DNA from: Patescibacteria group bacterium UBA6489
GTDB lineage: Bacteria > Patescibacteriota > Gracilibacteria > BD1-5 > UBA6164
Length of the DNA: 31,315 bases
Direction: 5' to 3'
Assembly: GCA_002435385.1 (NCBI GenBank)
Contig: DJMN01000031.1
Coordinates: forward strand, 1-31,315
Position 1 is the first letter of the stretch; each line of letters starts with the position of its first letter. Below the pieces are notes generated by a model that did not search any database, was not told where the DNA came from, and was given only the letters and a program-made list of their open reading frames with translations. The translations under genes were made by a program, and so were the position numbers. Shown in pieces: positions 10,959 through 19,503 of this stretch.

Positions 10959-12515
10959 ATGACAAAGAAAATTAAATGAAAAAACTTGAAAACTCCTTTT
11001 ACTCGTTATTCTAAAGAAGAAATAAAAGAAATGGAGAAGAAATATTTTTCTATGGTAAAAAATGGAGTTCCACCTTCAAACAAAAAGTTAAATAAAGAAT
11101 GAATAGGTTATTATCACAAATATGTTATTGTTCCATACTGAACTGAAAAATTTTATAAGAAACACAACTTAAAGAATCCTATCATTCGTTATTCAGAAAA
11201 AGATATAAAGAAAATGGAAAAGAAATATTTTTCTATGGTAAAAAATTGAATAGCTCCTACAGAAAAAGAACTAAAAAAAGAGTGAATAGACTATTTTTAC
11301 AGATATATCGGTAGAAAGTATTGAGTTGAAAACTTTTATAAAAAGTATAATCTTAAAAGTACTAGACACTATTCCAAAAGAGAAATCAAAGAAATGGAAA
11401 AGAAGTACTTTTCATTAGTAAAAAATTGAATAGCACCTTGAGTAAAAGAATTAAAAAAGGAATGAATAGATTATTATTATAGAAGAGTTATTAGTGTATA
11501 CTGAATTGAAAAATTTTATAAAAAACATAACCTAAAAACTCCTTCAGGAAGATACACAAAAGAAGAAGTAAAAGAAATGGAAAAGAAATATTTTTCCATG
11601 GTAAAAGATAGAGTTCCACCAACTTTAAAGGAGTTAGAAGATGAATGAATAGACTATTTTTATAGGCATGTAATGAAGAAATACTGACTCAAAGAATTTT
11701 ATAAGAAAAATAATCTAAAAAAACCTTTGTGACTTAGATTCTCTGATGAACAGAAAAAGGAAATGGAAAAGAAGTTTCTTTCTTTTGTGAAAGGTAGAGG
11801 ATGAATAGCTCCTGATACAGATGAGCTAGAAGATAAATGATTAAAAACTTTCTATCAATATTTACAAAGAACATGTTGACTCAAAGAATATTATAAAAAA
11901 CACAATATAAAGAAAATAAACCTTTCTTTTGAAAGACAACAAAAATATAAAGAAGAAAGAGCAGAAATGGAAAAGAAGTTTCTTTCTATGGTTAAAAATT
12001 GAGTTCCTCCAAGTCAGGTAAAATTAAGAAAACATTGATTAATGATTTTTTACAACTATTTACATAGAACAAACAAATTAGAAGATTTTTATAAAGAACA
12101 TAATCTAAAACCTAGAAAGGCAATGTGTAAAAGGCTCTCTGAAAAAGAAAAGAAAGAGAGAGAAAAAAAGTATTTTTCGTTAGTTAAAAACTGAATAGCA
12201 CCGTGAATGAAAGAAATAAAAGAGAATTGATTAAAAAAATTCTATAGTTATCTAAGAGACAATGGTTGAATTAAAAAATTTTATAAAAAACATAATTTAA
12301 TACCACCTATAGGAGGTTGAGTAAAAATTCCAAATAAACTAAGTATAAAACGGAAGAAAAAATATCTATCTTTAGTAAAGGATTGAATACCACCAACAAA
12401 AGAAGAAATAAAGGAAAACTGATTAGAGCTTTATATATTTTATATCAAAAAACATTACTGACTTAAGAAGTTTTATAAAAAGCATGATATTAAATATATG
12501 AAAAAGAGAAAGTAA
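10959..12515 (+). CDS. Eight-repeat protein, possible modular DNA-binding array
   Basis: 518 residues made almost entirely of eight tandem units beginning near residues 25, 86, 146, 207, 269, 337, 401 and 465 (period 60-68). Each unit reads roughly MEKKYFSMVKNGIAPT, then KELKKEGIDYFYRY, then a YG(L/I)KKFYKKHNLK end. The order of a G-(I/V)-(A/P)-P motif, a Gly-hydrophobic helix and an aromatic FYKKHNL helix resembles homing-endonuclease-associated repeats (HNH_repeat, PF18780), which are DNA-binding three-helix units. No nuclease or other catalytic domain is present. The protein is very basic, which suits nucleic-acid binding. Most glycines in the repeats are UGA. The family link is by pattern, not by search; an unrelated helical repeat is possible. 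It ends directly before the hairpin array. Confidence 0.6.
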
Positions 12516-12642
12516 AAATAGATAGAAATTCCCCATTTTTTCTACACTCATTTCAAGCTATTTTCCCTCTAAATATCTAATTATTTCTATATTTTATATA
12601 ATGGGTATTCCATTTTCCTATACTCACAAGTCAAGCAATTTT

Positions 12643-12682
12643 AATTTCCCACTTATCATTTTTCTTAAAAAAGTGGGAAATT
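12643..12682. repeat. Array hairpin 1
   Basis: AATTTCCCACTT (12643-12654) pairs perfectly with AAGTGGGAAATT (12671-12682) across a 16-base loop. Variable stem part: TTTCCC/GGGAAA. Confidence 0.7.
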
Positions 12683-12883
12683 TCCAAAAATATAAGAACC
12701 TTGTAGGCAATATACTTCATGATGTTAGACAAGCTTTTTCTTAAAAAAGTCTAAAAATAGGTGTTTTTTTACCCACTTTCCTACACACTTATTTCAGACT
12801 ATTTTTGCTCTAAATATTCTAATTTTTCAATGATTTACATAGTAAGTATCCCATTTTCTTTTACTTATCAGTCAAGCAATTTT

Positions 12884-12923
12884 AATTACCCACTTTCCAT
12901 TTTTCTTAAAAAAGTGGGTAATT
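12884..12923. repeat. Array hairpin 2
   Basis: AATTACCCACTTT (12884-12896) pairs perfectly with AAAGTGGGTAATT (12911-12923). Compared with hairpin 1 the stem has TACCC for TTCCC, and the change is matched on the other arm. Confidence 0.7.
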
Positions 12924-13003
12924 TTCAAAAATATAAGTTTTTTTTCCAAAAAAGATAGAAAATATTCCATTTTCACTTGTATGTAAGTCAAGATATTTTT
13001 AAA

Positions 13004-13039
13004 TTGGACACTTTTCTATTTTTCACAAAAAGTGTTCAG
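13004..13039. repeat. Array hairpin 3
   Basis: TTGGACACTTTT (13004-13015) pairs with AAAAGTGTTCAG (13028-13039) with two G-T pairs. The stem base is GGACAC where other copies have CCCAC or CTCAC. Confidence 0.6.
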
Positions 13040-13173
13040 TCCTCTTAATTTTTTTTACAAATAAACTATATGTAATACTGACTATTAGGATAGACAAGCT
13101 TTTTTGAGAAAAACAGTAAAAAAGGGCGAAAAAATTGGACATTTCCTTTACACTTTTTGTGAAAATTTTTAAT

Positions 13174-13208
13174 TATCCACTTTTTATTTTTTTCTAAAAA
13201 AGTGGATA
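13174..13208. repeat. Array hairpin 4
   Basis: TATCCACTTTTT (13174-13185) pairs perfectly with AAAAAGTGGATA (13197-13208). It lacks the usual AGTCAAG lead and instead follows an inverted copy of the hairpin 3 right arm. Confidence 0.65.
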
Positions 13209-13426
13209 CCTAACTTTATTTTTTGAATATATAGTCTATATAGGATATAGTCTATCAAAACAAGCAAGTTCTTTTTGAAAAAGCCCTAAAAATACCTAAT
13301 TTTTTAACCACTTTGTTATCCACTTTTGTCACTGGTTTCTCGTATGTTATTTCTTAAATAGTTATTTTTGATGATTTAGATAAGAAATATCTCATTCTCA
13401 CTTGTATATAAGTCAAGTAATTTATA

Positions 13427-13464
13427 ATGTCTCACTTTCTTGTTTTCCTCAAAAAGTGAGACAT
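13427..13464. repeat. Array hairpin 5
   Basis: ATGTCTCACTTT (13427-13438) pairs perfectly with AAAGTGAGACAT (13453-13464). Stem base GTCTCAC/GTGAGAC is unique to this copy and fully compensated. Confidence 0.7.
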
Positions 13465-13606
13465 ACATTTAGTTTCTCCTATACATAAGCTATATGTAAT
13501 ACTGGCTATTAAGACAGACAAGTTTTTTTGAAAAAAACAGTCAAAAAGGGCAAAAAAGCTTTACATTTCCTTTACACTTTTTGAGGAAATTTTTAAAGTG
13601 AAAAAA

Positions 13607-16108
13607 TTAATTAAATCTTTCTAGAATAATCTTTAAATTTTTATTCATATTTTTAGGATAAACTTGTATACCAATTTTATGTTTGGTATGAATAGCTGGA
13701 TTATGAAAATCTTTTTTAGGCTCTTCCATAAAACGTATATCAAAAAAAATCTCTAAAAATTTTTTCTTAAAACTATCTTCATCTCAATAATAAAATCTTT
13801 GAAATATTTCTGGTATATTTTTTTCATCATAAGACACTCTACCTTTTGCTTTTCCTCACCAGAAGTTATTGAATCAATATTTAGTGACATCTAGAAACCA
13901 TTTATAATCAGTTAGTTTTATATAGTTTATTATGATTATATTTAAATAATCTTCATTTTTAAATATAAAAACTTTATCAAGTTCTCATACTGTATACATA
14001 TTAGTAGTAAAAATAATATTCAGGTGATTTAGTAACTTTTTTAATAACCTTAAATTTACATTTTGAAATAAATTAGATAACTTTAATCCTAGAAAATCTA
14101 ACAAATCTTGCTTATTAACTTTTTTATATTTATTAACCTTCTGTTTATCCTTAGCTTTTATCTTATCATTTTTAATTGAAGGAGAATTTAATATTTTTTC
14201 TTTAAATTTAATATGTCCCATTAATGCTTCCAAATAGGAAAAAACTTTTCTATTGTTATCAAATATTGACTTAGATAATTGATTAAAAGAATTTATACTT
14301 TCTATAATTGGTTTTCTTGCATTTTCCATTTCCTCTCTCTTACTAAAAATATCATTTATTATATCTGAAAATCAGTCAAAGAAGTATTTTCTTAATTTAT
14401 TTTCATCATTTATAGGTAAAAATCTTTCAAAATTTATGATTTTATCTAAATAAGAAGAACTAAATCACTTTTTCCTCAAAACTCTTATAATATTTTCTTT
14501 ATCATAAGAAACTAAATATATTATATTAGTTAGACTTCATAGGTTTTTAATAATATTTAATATTGTTAAAATCTCTCTAGGATCACACCTATCTAAATCA
14601 TCAACAATAATAATAATTTTAGTAGAGTTCAATTTACTTAGTTCTTCATTTAATTCGTCTTTAATACTACCAAGAGAATTATTTCAAAGAATCCTATCTA
14701 AAAATTTAAATCATTTATGTAACTCTCACAAAGAAGACAAGTAACTCCTTAAAAGTTTTGAAACTTTCTTATTTCATATGATTCTATCTAAATCAGTAAA
14801 AAACTTCTCTATCAAATCTTTTTTTTCATAATTCCATGGATTAAAGTCATAAACCTTATATGATGGATAACCGTCTAAAAATTCTTCTTTTAATAGATTT
14901 ATTACACTAGTTTTTCATCATCACCATTCTCATACTAAACCAATACTAAAACTTCACTTGTAACTTTTTTCAAATGAATATCAATCTATTATTTGAAAAA
15001 TACTTTCTGTAAATCTTCAAACTCAAAACAAATCTTTGTCTCATAGCGAAATTGGTAAATCATCTTTTATATTTAAGTAATTTTTATTTCTATATTCATA
15101 GCTTATATACTTATTTAAGAAGATACCTAAATCACTAAAAAATTTAGAAAAACTATTACTGTTGGTATTTTTTATGACAGAAAAAGGACGAATTTTTAAA
15201 CTCTTACCATAAATTTTATTATAAAGTTTTTTATATATATTATTTTTTCACTCCCAACTTATTGATATAAATTGTTTAAGTAGAATTAAAGGGAGGTATA
15301 GAATAAATAGATAAGCTGAGCTAAATAATAACATAATTGGTAGACTCACGCCTGAAGCTACTCATTTATGTTTATATATAATAGTCAATAAAGCTACTAA
15401 AAAGGTAAGGAACAAAAAAGTTGAGAGATTAAGTAATAATTTAATAGCAAATTTAAGTATTTTATCTAAGTATTTAATTAGGATTAAAGAAACTATTACA
15501 AAAATCAATATTATTAATAATTTTTCAAAGAATAAGTGATTAAATTTAGAAAAAAAGTTATCCAATAGGTACTTTGTAATTTTTTCAAAGTAAATATTGT
15601 CACTAATATTAAAAAATTTTCTATTATTAAATAAGTATATAGAAAATAAAAATAATAATGTAGGAATTAAAGCTGTTAATAGCTTAATATAGATAAAATT
15701 GAAAATATTTATAAAATATCTGATAAAAGTATAGAATTTTCTATATAAGAAGTAATATATCAAATAAACCCTCTCAATATATAGTATCAAAGATAAGAAG
15801 TATAGGAATCAGATAAGGAAAAAACTACCTTGAACTGGAAGATTTGAATAAACAATATTATAAGAAAGTTGTACATATATTACAAGAAGATATATTTTTG
15901 AAAACAATAATCAAACTTTATCATTAAATTTAGGTTTTATTTCCCATAGTGAATAAAGAAATATAGGTGTTAAAAACAAAATAAATATAAAGAAGGAAGC
16001 CCCTCATCTAATATAGTATAGAAGTATAAATATATATGGTAATAAAAATAAGTAATATATTATTTCTTTATTATCTTTATTAAAAAGGTTAATAATTCGT
16101 TTAAGCAT
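13607..16108 (-). CDS. Membrane-anchored KAP-family P-loop NTPase
   Basis: 833 residues. The N-terminal 280 or so residues hold six or more membrane helices separated by short loops. The cytoplasmic part has the KAP pattern: Walker A GLVGEWGGGKTSV (K399), the family motif YDFNPWNYEKK shortly after, and Walker B IIIIVDDLDRCDP (D503, D504, D506). A Lys-rich helical region (about 590-720) and a mixed C-terminal part follow. All three glycines before the Walker A lysine are UGA codons. KAP NTPases are known from the phage-exclusion protein PifA and from membrane-bound host-defence or signalling proteins; the exact role of bacterial members is mostly unknown. The gene has its own promoter and is divergent from DUF488. 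Its stop abuts the hairpin array. A defence role is inference. Confidence 0.88.
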
Positions 16109-16140
16109 TATTGGTAGTGTTATTTTTGTAAATTAACTTC

Positions 16141-16169
16141 ATTATAGAAATTAATACTTAAAAGTCTAA
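16141..16169 (-). promoter_or_regulatory. Promoter of the KAP NTPase gene
   Basis: Read on the minus strand, TTAGAC (-35, plus 16164-16169) and TATAAT (-10, plus 16141-16146) are 17 bases apart, a near-ideal spacing. The start codon is 33 bases downstream of the -10. Confidence 0.55.
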
Positions 16170-16202
16170 AATTATTTTTCTCCAATTAAAGTTAGCTTAA
16201 AA

Positions 16203-16214
16203 TAGCCAAAAAAC
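16203..16214 (+). promoter_or_regulatory. Shared box TAGCCAAAAAAC upstream of the DUF488 promoter
   Basis: TAGCCAAAAAAC recurs exactly at 17884-17895, upstream of the promoter of the first recombinase. Here CCAAAA is followed by TTTTGG, forming a small palindrome that reaches into the -35 element. It could be an operator of one shared regulator. Confidence 0.35.
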
Positions 16215-16216
16215 TT

Positions 16217-16244
16217 TTGGAATATAAGATAAAAAAGGTATAAT
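16217..16244 (+). promoter_or_regulatory. Promoter of the DUF488 gene
   Basis: TTGGAA (16217-16222), a 16-base spacer and a perfect TATAAT (16239-16244). The coding start lies 35 bases further on, giving a short untranslated leader without a Shine-Dalgarno. Confidence 0.6.
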
Positions 16245-16279
16245 ACTAATACCTAATTTATCTCTTAATATAGCCAAAA

Positions 16280-16654
16280 ATGAAGACTATTTATAGCATA
16301 GGTCACAGCATAAGATCTTGGGAAGAATTTATGCAAGAAATTTTATCTGTTGATTTTGATTTCCTAATTGATGTAAGAAGTTCTCCCTACTCCAGATTTG
16401 CCCCACAATACAACAAAAATAGGATACAAGCAAAGTTGGGTGACAAGTATATTTTTATGTGAGACACTCTCGGATGAATGGATGAAAATATTTCAATAGA
16501 AAAGTTTCTATGTTGAATCAATAGGCTATCAGCTCTAGCAAAAGACTACACAGTAGTCTTTTTTTGTTCTGAGAAAGATTATAGAAAATGCCATCGTTTT
16601 TATAAATTAACCCCAGAATTAGAAATAAGATGTTTTAAAGTAGTTCATCTATAG
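16280..16654 (+). CDS. DUF488 domain protein
   Basis: 124 residues, at the short end of the family. The diagnostic DUF488 (PF04343) motifs are present in order: YSIGHSIRSWEEF at the N-terminus, LIDVRSSPYSRFAPQYN (about 31-47), MGDTLGG (about 61-67), and FFCSEKDYRKCHR (about 97-109), which holds the conserved Cys-x-Glu-like and Cys-His-Arg cluster. Two glycines, in MGD and LGG, are UGA codons. The biochemical role is unknown; the conserved Arg, Cys and His residues suggest an active site for a phosphate-bearing or nucleic-acid ligand. It is monocistronic with its own promoter and terminator. The usual second half of longer family members is reduced but not obviously broken. Confidence 0.85.
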
Positions 16655-16679
16655 AAAGCCTTTATTTAAAAGAGAAGTT

Positions 16680-16716
16680 AAAGCTTGATTTATTTAATTA
16701 TATCAAGCTTTTTTCT
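16680..16716 (+). terminator. Terminator of the DUF488 gene
   Basis: AAGCTTGAT (16681-16689) pairs with ATCAAGCTT (16702-16710) and is followed by a T-rich run (TTTTCTTT). The classic intrinsic form. Confidence 0.75.
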
Positions 16717-16748
16717 TTACTTTTAGGTAAAAATAAATAGTATTTGAA

Positions 16749-16872
16749 TACCACACAAATAACTTTTACATGACACCTTAAGTATAAGAAGAGGGTAATT
16801 ATTCACCTCATCTATCTTAAGGGATTTATAAGGGTTATTTGTGTGGTAACAATATTTAGAATAATTACCCTC
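16749..16872 (+). ncRNA. Interlocking stems: candidate pseudoknotted leader RNA
   Basis: Stem A: TACCACACAAATAAC (16749-16763) pairs perfectly with GTTATTTGTGTGGTA (16834-16848). Stem B inside it: CCTTAAG (16776-16782) with CTTAAGG (16816-16822). Stem C: GAGGGTAATTATTC (16791-16804), which lies in the loop of A and B, pairs perfectly over 14 bases with GAATAATTACCCTC (16859-16872), which lies outside A. A and C therefore cross, which defines a pseudoknot if transcribed. No reading frame explains this. It fits no riboswitch class I can name. At the DNA level the same inverted repeats could be a recombination or protein-binding site. Confidence 0.55.
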
Positions 16873-16890
16873 AATTATATAATCCAAGCT

Positions 16891-16923
16891 AAAAGGGTAA
16901 TAAATTTATTTTCTTACCCTTTT
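16891..16923 (+). promoter_or_regulatory. Attenuator-like hairpin directly before the TM2 gene
   Basis: AAAAGGGTAA (16891-16900) pairs perfectly with TTACCCTTTT (16914-16923), ending three bases before the ATG. Its left arm can instead pair with ATTACCCT in the right arm of stem C (16864-16871), and its right arm with AGGGTAA of the left arm of stem C. The two structures compete, as in an attenuator or a translation switch. Confidence 0.5.
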
Positions 16924-16926
16924 ATT

Positions 16927-17823
16927 ATGAAGAAAGCAGATATCAAGGTAAATATATGGTTATCAATACTATTGTGATACTTTTGAGTAGATAGATTCTA
17001 TCAAAAAAATTACATACTAGGTCTCCTAAAACTATTTACTTTTTGAGGATATTGAATCTGGTGGCTAGTTGATATATTTATATTAGTAATAAAGCATCCT
17101 GAAGAATGAAAAGAAATAATAAAAAAATTCAAAATACCAGCTTTCATACTTATCTGAATAATAGCATTTTTAGTAATATTATTAATCACATCCCCATATA
17201 AAAAGATAGATGTTGAATTTTCACCAAATATATGAACTTGAGCAACAACTTTGGATAATATAAAGATAATATGAGTAGCTCAAGACATAAAAAAAGTTAA
17301 AATAAACTGAAAAGAAGTAAATTTAGAATGAAACAAATTTTCTCACAGTTATGATTTATTGATATGAGAAAATAAAATAAACATCTATTGAGATGATTCT
17401 CTACTATACGAAAAGACCATAAAAAGAATTACAGAAGAAGAGTTAGAGAAAATTAAAGAGAAAAAGAAACAAGAAGAAGAATACCAAAAATTACAAGAAG
17501 AGATAAAAATACAAAAAGAAGAACACGATAAAAAATTAGTAGAAGAGAAAATGAAAATGGATTTCTTACAAAAAAATAGGTTAGCTGAAGTATGTACATA
17601 CTCTCAAGCACAAATAAAAGAGAATTTAATCAGTCCTAAATCAGCAGAATTTCAATCTTGCTACTACTGAAAATATATGATAACAACTAAAAGCCATATA
17701 TTTGAATCCTATGTTGATTCTCAAAATTCATTTTGAGTAATGATAAGAAATAAATTTAGATGTTTTGTAACTTATGAATATCCCTACAGTGAACCCAAAA
17801 AGGTAGAATGTGAAACATTATAA
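16927..17823 (+). CDS. TM2-domain membrane protein with coiled coil
   Basis: 298 residues. The N-terminus is a TM2 domain (PF05154): two membrane helices joined by GYFGVDRFYQ and closed by FTFGGYGIWWLVD, residues about 8-56. A third helix follows at about 70-88 (IPAFILIGIIAFLVILLI). Residues about 95-150 form a small beta domain with the G-E-N-K-I-N-I-Y type of ending seen in Ig-like modules. A Lys/Glu coiled coil covers about 155-205. The last 80 residues form a compact Cys-containing domain (CTYSQAQIKENL...ECETL). TM2 proteins are poorly understood; the rest is likely extracytoplasmic. It is transcribed alone, behind the structured leader, and ends in a terminator. Many glycines in TM2 are UGA. 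Confidence 0.82.
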
Positions 17824-17840
17824 TAAAAATACTATAAAAA

Positions 17841-17875
17841 ATAAGCTATATTCTTAAATATATAGCTTATTTTTC
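17841..17875 (+). terminator. Terminator of the TM2 gene
   Basis: ATAAGCTATAT pairs with ATATAGCTTAT, with a short loop, followed by TTTTCTTT. Arms 17841-17851 and 17860-17870. Confidence 0.75.
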
Positions 17876-17885
17876 TTTACAAGTA

Positions 17886-17920
17886 GCCAAAAAACAAAGA
17901 AAATAAAATTGTTTTTTGGC
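17886..17920 (+). promoter_or_regulatory. Inverted repeat over the recombinase 1 promoter
   Basis: GCCAAAAAACAA (17886-17897) and TTGTTTTTTGGC (17909-17920) are a perfect 12-bp inverted repeat with an 11-base spacer. The right arm covers the -35 hexamer. It contains the box shared with 16203. A likely operator, possibly for recombinase autoregulation. Confidence 0.5.
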
Positions 17921-17936
17921 TTTAAGTAGGTATAAT
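17909..17936 (+). promoter_or_regulatory. Promoter of recombinase 1
   Basis: TTGTTT (17909-17914), a 16-base spacer and TATAAT (17931-17936), 29 bases before the ATG. Confidence 0.55.
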
Positions 17937-17964
17937 TTCAATATTACAAATAATAAAAAATCAA

Positions 17965-18555
17965 ATGAAAAAAATATGAATTTATGCTAGAACTTCAACG
18001 AAAGACAAGCAAGATTTGGAAACCCAATTGCTCCCACTTAGAGAATATTCTAAAGCTAGAGGTTTTGAAATCTATAAAGAATACACTGATAAAATATCTG
18101 GAGCTAAAGAAAATAGAGATTCTCTAGATTTATTATTAGATGATGCAAAGAAAAGAAAAATAGATTGAGTTTTAGTGTTTAGATTTGATAGATTTTCAAG
18201 AAGCACAAAACAGCTTATAAACACATTAGAACTTTTTGATAATCTTTGAATAGATTTTATATCATATAGTGAAAACATTGATACAAGCTCTCCTGCTGGA
18301 AAAGTTCTATTTACTATGATCTCTGCATTTTCTGAATTTGAAAGATCAATAATACAAGAAAGAGTAAAAGCATGATTAGAGAAAGCAAGAAAGAAATGAA
18401 AGAAATTATGACGACCTTGAGTTTCTACAGATGTAAAAAAAATCGTGGAACTAAAAGAAAAGTGATTATCCTTTAGAGAAATAGCAAAAAAATTAAAACT
18501 AAAAAAATCTAATGTTTATAACAAATATAAGGAACACAAGACTAATTTGGTGTAA
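17965..18555 (+). CDS. Small serine recombinase (resolvase/invertase type)
   Basis: 196 residues, the normal size for resolvases and DNA invertases. IYARTSTKDKQDLETQ places the catalytic serine at S11. The other active-site pattern, VLVFRFDRFSRS, and the AFSEFERSIIQERVKAGLEKAR segment leading into the long E helix are intact. The C-terminal helix-turn-helix begins after KKLGRPG and includes LSFREIAKKLKLKKSNVYNKY. The glycine in GRPG is UGA. Such enzymes cut both strands at short inverted sites and resolve or invert DNA. The nearby inverted repeats (17886-17920 and 18564-18663) are candidate sites. It looks complete and active. Confidence 0.92.
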
Positions 18556-18578
18556 AGTTTTTTTGTCCAAAAAACTTT
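18554..18578 (+). other. Hairpin overlapping the recombinase 1 stop
   Basis: AAAGTTTTTT (18554-18563) pairs with AAAAAACTTT (18569-18578), with loop TGTCC. There is no T-run after it, so it is a weak terminator at best. Confidence 0.4.
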
Positions 18579-18663
18579 GAAAATTATTGATTTGTAAAAG
18601 CCCTTAAAATAACTAATATAATTTTGTAAAATTAGTGTTCAATTAATATTTAATTTTTGGACA
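18564..18663. repeat. Inverted repeat pair TGTCCAAAAA / TTTTTGGACA
   Basis: TGTCCAAAAA (18564-18573) and TTTTTGGACA (18654-18663) are perfect 10-bp inverted copies, 80 bases apart, directly behind the recombinase gene. The right copy overlaps a possible -35 (TTGGAC) of the next gene. It is a res- or operator-like arrangement. Confidence 0.4.
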
Positions 18664-18692
18664 GAGTATATTGAAATATAAATTAAAATAAT

Positions 18693-19484
18693 ATGGAAAA
18701 TGAAATAAAATTCTCTCCTTTAGAATACAAATCAGAAAACTTTGAGGTCTTATATCTAGAAATTGAGAAAATCCTAACAAAGACAAATGATAAATGACTC
18801 ACATTCAAAACAATAAAAATTACTTATGATGAGAAGTTACTAAATATAATTTCATTCTTTGACATAGAAGCATCAAAAAAAGGTGAAAAATACATAGAGA
18901 TAAAAATTATAAATCTAATATTTCTCTCTATAATAACAAATCTATTAAATTTATGAATATCAAAAACTAAAACAAAAAGTTATTTAGAAAAATTAATAAA
19001 TAATCAAAATTTTATAGATTATCCTTTAATTATTGATTTTTATATTTTACAGTCACTTTTAAACAGAGAAATAAACATATATATTTACCAATGAGAAGTT
19101 AATATTTTATCACAAGAAGAGTTCAACATTATGAAAAGAAAATTTAAATTATCTGATAATGTAATTTCAATAAATTTTAACAAAATACTCTACAAAATAT
19201 CAAAAAATGATTGATACTTAAACATAAAAAATAATAATTTTATACTTGAAAATAGCTCTATTAAAATACTTAAGAAACTATATAACAAAGAGTATAAAAA
19301 TATGAACCTAAGAAAAGATAAAAATTGAGAATTTTTCTTATTAAAATCAGAACTAAATTTTAAGGGTAATGATACCTTACATTGAGATTTAGTAAAAAAA
19401 TTTAAATACTCCGAAATAACAACAAAAGTAGAAAAAAATAAAATAAAGTCATTTAAAGTAAGTGAATTCATAAAATTTGATTAA
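18693..19484 (+). CDS. Unknown protein between recombinases
   Basis: 263 residues that I cannot assign. It has no signal peptide or membrane helix. The N-terminal half is helical (IINLIFLSIITNLLNLGISKTKTKSYLEKLI may form an HTH-like unit). The C-terminal half has short beta segments (GYLNIKNNNFILE, KVEKNKIKSFKVSEFIKF) and is Lys- and Asn-rich. Five or so UGA codons are read through, in keeping with a real gene. It sits alone between recombinase 1 and the small unit at 19477-19758. Its place suggests an accessory factor for recombination or a regulator, but nothing in the sequence proves that. Confidence 0.7.
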
Positions 19485-19503
19485 ATACTAAATTCATTAT
19501 AAT
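19477..19503 (+). promoter_or_regulatory. Promoter of the small inter-recombinase unit
   Basis: TTGATT (19477-19482), a 15-base spacer and TATAAT (19498-19503). The -35 overlaps the end of the preceding gene. Confidence 0.5.

Larger units (their letters stand above)
12516..13606. repeat. Non-coding array of diverged hairpin-bearing repeats
   Basis: 1.1 kb between two convergent genes with no credible gene. Two element types alternate. Type A has a conserved lead of AGTCAAG followed by an A/T tract, at about 12629, 12870, 12986 and 13410, and then a 12-13 bp hairpin (a further hairpin at 13174 lacks the lead). Type B contains (G/A)ACAAG followed by a T-run/A-run hairpin, near 12728, 13093, 13256 and 13517. 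The B copies at 13093 and 13517 are preceded by TATGTAATACTG(A/G)CTATTA. Copies are 70-80% alike by eye and vary in spacing from about 120 to 250 bases. The hairpin stems vary in step on both arms. In addition, CACTTTTTGTG (13151) and CACTTTTTGAGG (13574) are inverted copies of the right arms of the hairpins at 13028 and 13453. Confidence 0.65.

Noticed and set aside
12761..12958. A 65-codon frame inside the hairpin array
   Set aside because: It runs through two array elements, is Phe/Ser-rich low-complexity, has no UGA-Gly pattern and is explained by the repeats.
13173..13330. Replication origin from TTATCCAC DnaA-like boxes
   Set aside because: Only two partial boxes, one of them part of a hairpin stem; no dnaA or other origin genes nearby.
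12516..13606. CRISPR array or integron attC array
   Set aside because: Copies are diverged and unevenly spaced, there are no cas genes, and the hairpins lack attC core sites and gene cassettes.
16749..16872. Terminal inverted repeats of an insertion sequence
   Set aside because: The stems cross rather than nest, the enclosed DNA is under 130 bases, and no target duplication is seen.
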